This document shows, in pieces, positions 35,106 through 42,618 of a stretch of DNA of 54,242 nucleotides (its first letter is position 1; each line of letters opens with the position of its first letter). Both the position numbers and the translations under genes were made by a program. Below the pieces are notes generated by a model that saw only the letters and a list, made by a program, of their open reading frames with translations, ran no database searches and was not told the DNA's origin. The stretch is from Lachnospiraceae bacterium (GTDB taxonomy: Bacteria; Bacillota; Clostridia; Lachnospirales; Lachnospiraceae). The DNA lies in NCBI GenBank assembly GCA_017962825.1, contig JAGCUO010000033.1:1-54242 (forward strand), given 5' to 3'.

Positions 35106-35888
35106 ATGAAGTCTGGTTTAACCCGTAAACTTATATCGCTTTCACTTATCTGCACCTTATTTATGGGCGGCTGCGGTTCGGAGATACCCGAAATGACCGA
35201 GGAACAGCAGACGCAGGTGGGAGAGTATGCAGCTTTTGCGATGCTCAGATACGATGCGGAGCACAGAAGCAGGCTTGTTGATTATTCGGAGGTTGTGGCT
35301 GCGGATGAGGCAAAGAGACTTGCAGAGGAAGCGGCTGCGGCTGCGGAAATTGCAAGACAGACCGAAACGGGTGAAGAATCAAAGCCGGAAGGATCATATG
35401 ATGCCGAAGGAAATCCCGTTGATGTCATAGACAATACGGACGGTAATGCCGGATATGTCAGCGACACCATGGAGGACTTCCTTGAACTTCCCAACGGAGT
35501 TCTTCTGACATACAGAGGTTATTCCATCCAGTCATCCTATCCAGAAGATGCGGATTATTCCGATTATTTCGTTGTTGATGCGACTGCGGGTAATAAATTC
35601 CTGGTACTGTGGTATTCGATTTATAACGGATCCGGTTCCGAGGCTTCCGTAGATTTCCTTGCGGATAACATTGCATTTAAATGCAGAGTAAATGACAGTA
35701 ATACCGCAACGGCTCTTGTGACTATGCTTGATGATGACATGTCCACTCTTCAGACTGTTATGAGAGACAATGATGAGATGGATTGTGTACTTGTTTTTGA
35801 GATCAACACGGACCTTGCCAACAATATCGATTCCATAGTGGTCAGGCTGTCCAAGAACGGCGCCGACTGGGAAAGAAGACTTCAGTAA
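35106..35888 (+). CDS. Lipoprotein with C-terminal Ig-like (DUF4352-like) domain
   Basis: 260 residues. The signal peptide ends MGGC (C23). A helical Ala/Glu-rich region (about residues 50-95) precedes a beta-rich C-terminal domain with DYFVVDATAGNKFLVLWYSIYN and DCVLVFEINTDL, similar in layout to DUF4352/telokin-like domains of surface lipoproteins. AAGGAG at 35091-35096 sets ATG 35106; the frame is open from 35085, but that start would spoil the signal peptide. It is the last gene of the two-component operon, and a strong terminator follows. Confidence 0.75.
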   Translation: MKSGLTRKLISLSLICTLFMGGCGSEIPEMTEEQQTQVGEYAAFAMLRYDAEHRSRLVDYSEVVAADEAKRLAEEAAAAAEIARQTETGEESKPEGSYDAEGNPVDVIDNTDGNAGYVSDTMEDFLELPNGVLLTYRGYSIQSSYPEDADYSDYFVVDATAGNKFLVLWYSIYNGSGSEASVDFLADNIAFKCRVNDSNTATALVTMLDDDMSTLQTVMRDNDEMDCVLVFEINTDLANNIDSIVVRLSKNGADWERRLQ

Positions 35889-35892
35889 AACC

Positions 35893-35917
35893 AAAGCCCC
35901 TGCATGCAGGGGCTTTT
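35893..35917. terminator. Bidirectional terminator between convergent genes
   Basis: AAAGCCCCTGCA and TGCAGGGGCTTT form a perfect 12-base palindromic stem, with T on both sides. It ends the two-component operon and the EamA gene on the other strand. Confidence 0.88.
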
Positions 35918-35918
35918 A

Positions 35919-36809
35919 TTATTTCTTTCTTGCTATGTTCCATTTGATCACTGCGGCTCCGATGATGACTATATATCCGATGATACTGTATATATCGGGG
36001 AACTCGCTTAAGAATATCATTCCGAGGATCGCCGCAAATATGACCTGCGTATAATCAAATACCGAGATATCTTTGGCCGGTGCATTCTGATATGCAGCGG
36101 TTATATTAAACTGTCCTCCGCTTGCTGCAACTCCCGCTCCGATAAGACAGAACCACTGGGCCGGTGCCATATGATGCCAGTCGAATATCAGAAAGGGCCC
36201 CGTAACCAAACAGGAGAAAAGCGAGAAATAAAAGACTATTGTTTTACCGGGCTGACCGGTTTTACCCATTTTATGGACAAAGGCATAAGCGGCACCCGCA
36301 CCGAATCCTCCGTAGAGACCTACGAGCGCGGGTATGACTGCAAGACCCGTTGAAGGCTTTATTATGAAGAGTGAACCGGTAAATGCCATGATGACGCATG
36401 CCCAGTCGGTCTTTGACGGAATCTCCTTCATGATGAAGTAACTGACTATTATGGCAAAAAAGGGAGAGAGCTTATTGAGCATGTTGGCATCGGCTATTCC
36501 AAGTCTGTCTATGGCCCAGAAATTAGCGATCATTCCGCTGGTTCCGAACAGGCACCTCATAAGTACGGATATGCCGTTACCTTTTCTGATGGAAAAACCC
36601 ACTTTGTTTTTCAGTATGGATCCCGTAGCAATGATCAGTGCGAAGAAGTTCCTGAAGAATGCTTTTTGCATTGTGGGAAGATCTCCGGATATTCTTACGA
36701 AGAATGTCATCAGGGAGAAAAAGAACGCCGCAAGAAGCAGGTGCATTATTGCTTTGTGTATATTTGTTCCGATGGGTGGAACCGTGTTTTCTTTCTTTTC
36801 CGTTTGCAT
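35919..36809 (-). CDS. EamA/DMT family transporter
   Basis: 296 residues with ten hydrophobic helices in two five-helix repeats, as in drug/metabolite transporters. Supporting segments are MHLLLAAFFFSLMTFFVRISGDLP, LNKLSPFFAIIVSYFIMKE and TQVIFAAILGMIFLSEFPD. Such carriers export or import small metabolites; no substrate can be named. The ATG is eight bases after a perfect TATAAT and has no ribosome site, so it may be read from a leaderless transcript. Confidence 0.88.
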   Translation of the reverse strand: MQTEKKENTVPPIGTNIHKAIMHLLLAAFFFSLMTFFVRISGDLPTMQKAFFRNFFALIIATGSILKNKVGFSIRKGNGISVLMRCLFGTSGMIANFWAIDRLGIADANMLNKLSPFFAIIVSYFIMKEIPSKTDWACVIMAFTGSLFIIKPSTGLAVIPALVGLYGGFGAGAAYAFVHKMGKTGQPGKTIVFYFSLFSCLVTGPFLIFDWHHMAPAQWFCLIGAGVAASGGQFNITAAYQNAPAKDISVFDYTQVIFAAILGMIFLSEFPDIYSIIGYIVIIGAAVIKWNIARKK

Positions 36810-36817
36810 AATACGCG

Positions 36818-36823
36818 ATTATA
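36818..36823 (-). promoter_or_regulatory. -10 element of the EamA gene
   Basis: TATAAT on the minus strand (36823-36818), with a weak TGGAAA 17 bases upstream. The ATG begins eight bases after the element. Confidence 0.5.
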
Positions 36824-36879
36824 CTCTTTTTGAAAAAGGATTTCCATATTGTCTATTGTGGTAACCGGAAGGCAATTTA

Positions 36880-36908
36880 TTGAAATCAAAATTTTACGAA
36901 TGTAAAAT
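36880..36908 (+). promoter_or_regulatory. Promoter of the diguanylate cyclase gene
   Basis: TTGAAA (36880-36885), 17-base spacer, TAAAAT (36903-36908), about 32 bases before the GTG start. Confidence 0.65.
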
Positions 36909-36940
36909 ATAGTATATTCGTATTGCCGAGGGGAAAAACA

Positions 36941-38272
36941 GTGAATAAACTTACGCGTTCCAGCAGATACATGATATCCATAAGCGTGTTTCTGATAGTT
37001 ACCAATGCGCTTTTGGGATTTTTGCTGACCAAACAATCCGACAAAGCCATCAGGGATCTCATTCAACACCGTATGCTGGATATTTCCAATACCGCAGCTT
37101 CGATGATAGACGGTGATGTCCTCGAATCTGCAGGTCTTGATAATCTGGATTCACCCGAATGCAGGAAGATCTACGAAACTCTCACCTTTTTTCAGGATAA
37201 TATCGAACTCGAATACATATATTGTATAAAAGAAGTTGCGGATAACAGCTTTGTATTTTCCATCGACCCCACGGTGGAAGATCCCGGTGAATTCGGTGAG
37301 CCCATTGTATGTACCGAAGCTCTTATGCAGGCAAGTGACGGTTTTGCATCCGTTGACGAAATGCCATATGAAGACAAATGGGGCAGATTCTACAGTTCAT
37401 ATTCTCCCGTATTTGATTCTGAGGGTAATGTTGCGGGGATTGTTGCCGTTGATTTCAGCGCCGAATGGTATGATGAACAAATACGCAATCTCGTGTTCAT
37501 TACCATCATTGTTATATTGATAGCATTTGCCCTCAGTGTAGGCATCATCATATTTATCGCAACCAAATACAGGAAAAGATTTAAATCTATATCCAAAGAT
37601 ATGCGAAAGCTTTCTGATGAGATCGAAACCCTTGTAAAAGAAGTCTCCATAGATTCTTATTGGTACGAAGAGTCCGTTAGCGAGAAGAAGGAAAAGAGTT
37701 CCAATGATGAGATTGAGGTGATATCACTGAAGATCAGATCACTTCAGGACAGACTTGAAGATCAGATCGGATATGTCAGATCCCTTGCTTATATCGATGG
37801 CCTGACAGGTCTCGAAAACAGGACCTCATATATGGAGCAGGTCAAAGTTATTGAAGATAATATAGCGTCAGGAAAAGCTTCTTTTACTGTTGTTGTCTGT
37901 GATATAAATCAGCTCAAGCTGATCAACGATGATTACGGACATGAGGAAGGCGATAAAGTGATCACTCTGGTCTCAAGAACCATTCAGGAATTGTTCTCCA
38001 ATGAGAAGTTGTACAGGATCGGCGGAGATGAATTTGTTATCATTGGAAAAGACCCCGATTATGCCGGAAGGATCTCGGACCTGAAAGCAAAACTGAAATC
38101 CTCAAGAGCTGAGATAGATGATCTTCCCGCTTCCGTATCTGCAGGATTTTCGGTATATGACAAAAACACCGATAATGAATACAGTGATGTATTTACCAGG
38201 GCTGATAAGCTTATGTACGAGGATAAAAAGAAATTCTATCTGACACACGAAGACAGAAGAAAAGCAAGATAA
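36941..38272 (+). CDS. Membrane diguanylate cyclase with Cache-like sensor
   Basis: 443 residues from GTG 36941, set by GAGGGG at 36928-36933. Helix one (about residues 10-31), an extracellular sensor (about 32-175) with Cache-like features (WGRFYSSYSPVFDSEGNVAGIVAVDF), helix two (about 184-208) and a HAMP-like linker lead to a GGDEF domain. The active-site GGDEF is intact at residues 361-365, with DINQLKLINDDYGHEEGD upstream, so cyclic-di-GMP synthesis is expected. The inhibitory RxxD site five residues before GGDEF is not present (FSNE at that place). The neighbours are metabolic, so the signal is unknown. Confidence 0.92.
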   Translation: MNKLTRSSRYMISISVFLIVTNALLGFLLTKQSDKAIRDLIQHRMLDISNTAASMIDGDVLESAGLDNLDSPECRKIYETLTFFQDNIELEYIYCIKEVADNSFVFSIDPTVEDPGEFGEPIVCTEALMQASDGFASVDEMPYEDKWGRFYSSYSPVFDSEGNVAGIVAVDFSAEWYDEQIRNLVFITIIVILIAFALSVGIIIFIATKYRKRFKSISKDMRKLSDEIETLVKEVSIDSYWYEESVSEKKEKSSNDEIEVISLKIRSLQDRLEDQIGYVRSLAYIDGLTGLENRTSYMEQVKVIEDNIASGKASFTVVVCDINQLKLINDDYGHEEGDKVITLVSRTIQELFSNEKLYRIGGDEFVIIGKDPDYAGRISDLKAKLKSSRAEIDDLPASVSAGFSVYDKNTDNEYSDVFTRADKLMYEDKKKFYLTHEDRRKAR

Positions 38273-38276
38273 AACA

Positions 38277-38307
38277 AAATGGTGCAGGATCAGCCTGCAC
38301 CATTTTT
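38277..38307. terminator. Bidirectional terminator between the GGDEF and GH5 genes
   Basis: AAATGGTGCAGG and CCTGCACCATTT form a 12-base stem with loop ATCAG, and T runs occur on both strands. Confidence 0.88.
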
Positions 38308-38309
38308 GA

Positions 38310-40463
38310 TTACTTGTGAGAATTGTCGTTTCCTCTGGGACCGTTATATTCCGTATTTATTCTTTTCTCGAATTCGTTGTCCAGCTTTCTGATGTGGTAT
38401 TTATTTACATTTAATATCACGACGATGATAAGCATTACAACAGAAAGAAGGAGAAGAGTGATCAGTATTCCGGAGTTTGCGGATCCTTCTTTTTCGGCCT
38501 GAGGTGTCTGAGTGGCAGCGGGAGAAGCGGGATAGCTTCCGTCCGAAGGAGCAGCGTTTCCTGCGTCTGCCGCACCGGTTTCGGAACCTGCCGGAGCACC
38601 GCCTTCCGTTCCGGTACCTGACTCGGAGCCTGAACCTGCAGCTGCTCCGGTTCCTGTTGAAGATTCATCTGTTCCCGAACCTTCGTTTAAAACGGGTGTA
38701 GGAGCATTCCCCGAATGGTCTGAAAGTGATATTCCATTTGCACCAAGTGCAACTTCGTGATCAAGTCCGATGAATTTTCCTGCATCATTTTTCCAGAGAA
38801 CAGTTTCTACTAGAGCATATTTTTCATCGTCCCATGTCTTAAAGTCATCCTTAACCAGTCCGCCCGTATCACCGGAGTTTGCGTTGTAGCACCAGAAGGT
38901 GTGGTTGAGGTTTTCTTTTCCGATAAGGTCTCTTAAGTATTCCATCCACTTAAGATTGTCACCTGACATGAAGCCTCCCCATTCACCGATAAGGATGGGA
39001 GCTATATCTTCCTCTGCGATATAAAGCCAGTAATCATGCCATACATCGTTGTAGAGGGAATCATAAGTGAAATCTCCGCTGAACCAGGGCTGCTGATATA
39101 CGAGAGGGCCGTAGTCATGGGGTGAATAAACGATCTGTCTGTTTCTTGCTTCATCGCCGAAATCAATGGGATAATCCCTGACGGCCATAAGGTTTCCGCC
39201 CCACCATGTGTTGTAGTAATCGGCTTCGCTTGTAGAAGTGAAATTGTTGGCAGTAGGCTTGGTGGGATAGATCTGAATTCCTTCGACTACAATGAGCATG
39301 TGGGGATTGATGTCGAGTATCGCATTACCTGCACGCTCTGCAACTCTCTTCCAGTTGTTTGCGTCGTTTGAATCGTTCCATATCGCGTGAGGAGTCTCAT
39401 TGGGCTTGCCGTGAGGCTCGTTCTTAAGGTCGATGGCAACGATGGTGTCGAAATTCTTATATCTGTCAGCGAGCCATTTAAGTGCTTCGATGTACTGATC
39501 TTCCGAGATCTTGTCGGTATACCATACGGGATGATTGTGACCGGATGCATCCGTATTTGCGGAATGGATGTCGATCATTACCTTGATGCCGTTCTGCTCG
39601 CAAAGAGTAAGAACGTAGTCAAAGATCTCAAGTGAATTCAAAGAATTCAGATTGGAGTTATATGCGTGATTGTAATTGGCGGTAGGATAATTTCCCTTTT
39701 TCCACTCAAGAAGAAGCTCAGCGGACATGGGGACTCTCATGAGGTTGAATCCATGGTCTGCGATGGAAACGATGGAAGATTCCAGTTCCGCATTCCATAA
39801 TCCGTCGAAGAGATTGGTTCCGGTGTTGTATCCGAACCAGTTGAGACCGGTGAGCCATACCTGGTTTCCGTTCATATCCACGATCTTAGAACCGTCGGTG
39901 GAAAGCCAGTCATCGCCGGTGGTGCCGAAAGTGGAAACGGCGGGAGATGAGAACTCGGGTCTTGCTTCGGAATTATTATTCTGGTTGTTCTGGTTGTTCT
40001 GGTTATTCTGATTGTTATTGTTATTATTGTTGTTTGCGGGAGCGGTATATGTACCGGAGCCCGTTACGCTTACGACCTTCGCGGAAGTGATGCCTGATCC
40101 GTCAACCTGTATACCCACGTTTGAGTTAAAACCCCAGGAATTTGCTCCGTCTGCTTTGACGGTAGCGGTTACCTGATGACCGTTAGCGGTATAGGTATCA
40201 AATCCCCATCCCGAAGGGGATTTTACATCTGTGTTAAATTCCACAACCACAGTAATGGTCAGATATCCTGAACAGCCCTTCAGGTCAAAAGAAATCTGGC
40301 CCCCTGAACCCCACAGATTTGTTTTTACATTGTTTGCTGTCGGTGTTTCAGCAGCCATAGTCGTCCCGGATAATGCGTATTGAGATAATGAGATGATCAA
40401 AATGAATGATACTAAAATCGCAGATACGACTTTTGTCACCGGTCTTCCAAAGAACTTTTTCAT
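38310..40463 (-). CDS. Membrane-anchored GH5 endoglucanase with N-terminal binding domain
   Basis: 717 residues. A signal peptide (to about A38) is followed by a beta-sandwich module (about 45-140, CBM2-like or DUF5620-like, with exposed tryptophans in SGWGF and NSWGF), an Asn/Gln linker (144-164), a GH5 catalytic domain (about 180-580), a Gly/Ser/Ala/Glu linker and a membrane helix (665-686) with a basic tail. Catalytic acid E349 lies in IDLKNEPHG and nucleophile E494 in LIGEWGG. It should cut cellulose or mixed-linkage beta-glucan at the cell surface. GAGGGG precedes the ATG. The C-terminal anchor replaces the usual dockerin or sortase signal. Confidence 0.93.
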   Translation of the reverse strand: MKKFFGRPVTKVVSAILVSFILIISLSQYALSGTTMAAETPTANNVKTNLWGSGGQISFDLKGCSGYLTITVVVEFNTDVKSPSGWGFDTYTANGHQVTATVKADGANSWGFNSNVGIQVDGSGITSAKVVSVTGSGTYTAPANNNNNNNNQNNQNNQNNQNNNSEARPEFSSPAVSTFGTTGDDWLSTDGSKIVDMNGNQVWLTGLNWFGYNTGTNLFDGLWNAELESSIVSIADHGFNLMRVPMSAELLLEWKKGNYPTANYNHAYNSNLNSLNSLEIFDYVLTLCEQNGIKVMIDIHSANTDASGHNHPVWYTDKISEDQYIEALKWLADRYKNFDTIVAIDLKNEPHGKPNETPHAIWNDSNDANNWKRVAERAGNAILDINPHMLIVVEGIQIYPTKPTANNFTSTSEADYYNTWWGGNLMAVRDYPIDFGDEARNRQIVYSPHDYGPLVYQQPWFSGDFTYDSLYNDVWHDYWLYIAEEDIAPILIGEWGGFMSGDNLKWMEYLRDLIGKENLNHTFWCYNANSGDTGGLVKDDFKTWDDEKYALVETVLWKNDAGKFIGLDHEVALGANGISLSDHSGNAPTPVLNEGSGTDESSTGTGAAAGSGSESGTGTEGGAPAGSETGAADAGNAAPSDGSYPASPAATQTPQAEKEGSANSGILITLLLLSVVMLIIVVILNVNKYHIRKLDNEFEKRINTEYNGPRGNDNSHK
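39972..40034 (-). repeat. Asn/Gln-coding short tandem repeat
   Basis: Encodes an eight-residue Asn run followed by repeated Gln-Asn-Asn triplets (residues 144-164 of the GH5 protein). The DNA is a nine-base repeat on a trinucleotide run, prone to length change by slippage. Confidence 0.85.
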
Positions 40464-40537
40464 AATATTCCCCTCGAATTACATATTTTAAGTCCAGCGT
40501 TATATATTTTACTCTTTCCCGGCCCCTTTTTCCAATA

Positions 40538-42406
40538 TTATCGGTTTTTACCCTTTTCATTTATGTGCATATTATTCTTTAAGAGCGGAGTGAGGAACCT
40601 GCCGGGCATTGCTTTTCCGTTCTCGGATGCTTTTCTGTAGAACAGGTACAGGTTATCGCAGGCTCTGGTCATGGCAACATAGAAAATGCGGCGTTCTTCC
40701 TCGATTGAAGTTTCATCCGGAATTTTATCGTGGGGAAAGGTGCCTTCATTTACATCGGGTATGATAACCGTTTTGAATTCCAGGCCTTTGGAGGCGTGAA
40801 CCGTCATAAGATCCGGAAGATCCTTCTCCCTGCTTTTCATGGATCTTTTCAGATTTCTTTCGTATTTTTCTTTGATCATATCTATATCTTCGAGTGTTTC
40901 CGCGTTGTTTAGCAGATTTTTGGCTTCTGTGAGTATCTTAATGTATTCTGCCTTTTTATATTCGTCACCCGCTTTTAGAAGCACATATTTTTCATATCCC
41001 GTCTTTTTATATAGATATGTTATGGCTGCAGATACGGACAGGGTTTTCATGAATTCCAGATCTTTTTTGAGATCGTTTAGATTTTTGATCACATTTCCCG
41101 GGCGGTATAATTCGCCTGCTCCGTAGATGTTTTTGATGATCCTGCTGAGATTGCCTTCGCATCCGATCAGGTATTCGGGATCTATACCGCGAAAGGGTTT
41201 GTTTATTATGGCTTTTATATGATCCTCTGAAGGCAGACCGTATATTACATGGAGATATGAGTAAATGTCACGGAGTATGAAATGATCAAATATGCCGGTT
41301 GTTTTTTCACGGATTCTGAAGCCTGTGTTTTTGGAAGTAAGGTAGGAAGCAAACGTTTGCATTTCTATATTGGTTCGAAACAGCACTGCAAGAGATCCTT
41401 TACGGGAAAGGATCAGTCTCAGTATTTCTTCGTATTCTGCCTGGTGATCCTCGAAACCTTTTATGCAAAGGATGGATTCACATTCGCTCCGGTTGCTTAC
41501 GGGGGCTTTCGGAATCCTGTTTTTATTTTCGTCTATTACATAAACGGATGCCTTGACTATCTGGGGTGATGATCTGTAATTGGTATTAAGATGCATCAAT
41601 ACGGCATTTCTTTCTTCCAGAAATCTTTTAAGTATGGATGGCTCCGATCCTCTGAAACCGTAAATTGACTGATCATCGTCCCCTACGGCAAAAATCCTTG
41701 TTCTGTCACCTGCCATAAGTTTTACCGTTTCGTATTGTGCTTTGTTAATATCCTGGAATTCATCGATGAGTATATGTGAGAATCTGTTTTTCCATTTTCT
41801 GATAAATGATCTGTCGTGAAGAAGGAGATTACGGCAATCATATACCATATCATCAAAATCCATAAGTCCGCTTTTTCTACGAATGTTTTCATAGTATCCG
41901 AACATATCGCGGAACAGCCCCTTGGCTTCTTTAAGGCATTCCGCGGCACGTTCTTCGTCCAGAGTGTTTTTATAAACAGATACCGCACTTAGGAAATCGG
42001 AGAGTGTTCCTTTGTAATCGCAAGTCTTTCCCGAACCTATATATTTTTTAACAACGCTTCCCGCGATCTCGGATCTGTTTCGGTCATACAGTATCTGAAG
42101 AAGGTTGTTCTTTCCCCATTCCCTCATCATGTTATAGAAGATGGAATGGAATGTTCCGAATGCTACAGGGAGAGGGTATTCAGAGGCTGCTGCAAATCTT
42201 TTCTGCATGCCTGTCGCAGCATCCTTGGTAAAGGTGATTACCAAAATGGAAGCGGGATCTACACCGCTTTTTTCCGTAAGGTACATGATCCTTGATGTCA
42301 TGGTATGAGTTTTTCCGGAACCCGGCCCCGCAGCCAGAAGAATATCGGATTTTGTGTAAGTTGCAGCCAGCAGCTGTTCTTTGCTGAGATTGTTTTGATC
42401 GAACAT
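40538..42406 (-). CDS. UvrD/Rep-type superfamily 1 DNA helicase (short form)
   Basis: 622 residues. Helicase motifs are complete: AAGPGSGKT (K32), ILVITFTKDAA, LIDEFQDINKAQ, VGDDDQSIYGFRG, LNTNYRSSPQI, LMTVHASKGLEFKTVIIPDVNEG and VAMTRACDNLYLFY. It unwinds DNA 3'-5' with ATP and acts in repair or restart. It is about 100 residues shorter than PcrA and lacks the long C-terminal tail. CCGGAGG provides the ribosome site, which lies in a strong hairpin just before the ATG. No nuclease domain is fused. Confidence 0.92.
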   Translation of the reverse strand: MFDQNNLSKEQLLAATYTKSDILLAAGPGSGKTHTMTSRIMYLTEKSGVDPASILVITFTKDAATGMQKRFAAASEYPLPVAFGTFHSIFYNMMREWGKNNLLQILYDRNRSEIAGSVVKKYIGSGKTCDYKGTLSDFLSAVSVYKNTLDEERAAECLKEAKGLFRDMFGYYENIRRKSGLMDFDDMVYDCRNLLLHDRSFIRKWKNRFSHILIDEFQDINKAQYETVKLMAGDRTRIFAVGDDDQSIYGFRGSEPSILKRFLEERNAVLMHLNTNYRSSPQIVKASVYVIDENKNRIPKAPVSNRSECESILCIKGFEDHQAEYEEILRLILSRKGSLAVLFRTNIEMQTFASYLTSKNTGFRIREKTTGIFDHFILRDIYSYLHVIYGLPSEDHIKAIINKPFRGIDPEYLIGCEGNLSRIIKNIYGAGELYRPGNVIKNLNDLKKDLEFMKTLSVSAAITYLYKKTGYEKYVLLKAGDEYKKAEYIKILTEAKNLLNNAETLEDIDMIKEKYERNLKRSMKSREKDLPDLMTVHASKGLEFKTVIIPDVNEGTFPHDKIPDETSIEEERRIFYVAMTRACDNLYLFYRKASENGKAMPGRFLTPLLKNNMHINEKGKNR

Positions 42407-42407
42407 A

Positions 42408-42455
42408 AAAAGCCTCCGGATGGCACTTCAAAAACAGCCTTCTCCGGGGGCTTTT
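42408..42455 (-). promoter_or_regulatory. Hairpin that hides the helicase ribosome-binding site
   Basis: 42443-42455 and 42408-42420 form a 13-base stem (one G-T pair) around a 22-base loop. On the minus strand the 3' arm contains CCGGAGG and is followed by TTTTT and the ATG. It can act either as an intrinsic terminator or as a ribosome-site blocker. A TATTAT element at 42465-42460 would place the transcript start at the hairpin. Confidence 0.65.
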
Positions 42456-42563
42456 GTATATAATATCATTCCGCGTCAAAAATTAAATACCTCAATCCGT
42501 ATATTTATGTTTAATGGTCAGGTTATAGTGCCGGCTTCAGGACCCCCAAATCCCTAAAAAACC

Positions 42564-42592
42564 TTGTAAATAAAGGATTTTCGCGATATAAT
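42564..42592 (+). promoter_or_regulatory. Promoter of the GH13-like gene
   Basis: TTGTAA (42564-42569), 17-base spacer, TATAAT (42587-42592), about 26 bases before the ATG. Confidence 0.7.
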
Positions 42593-42618
42593 TTATTGGA
42601 TTATGGAGTACCTTGCAC

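Noticed and set aside
39972-40034. Short tandem repeat as a CRISPR-like array
   Set aside because: It is an in-frame Asn/Gln coding tract with no spacers.
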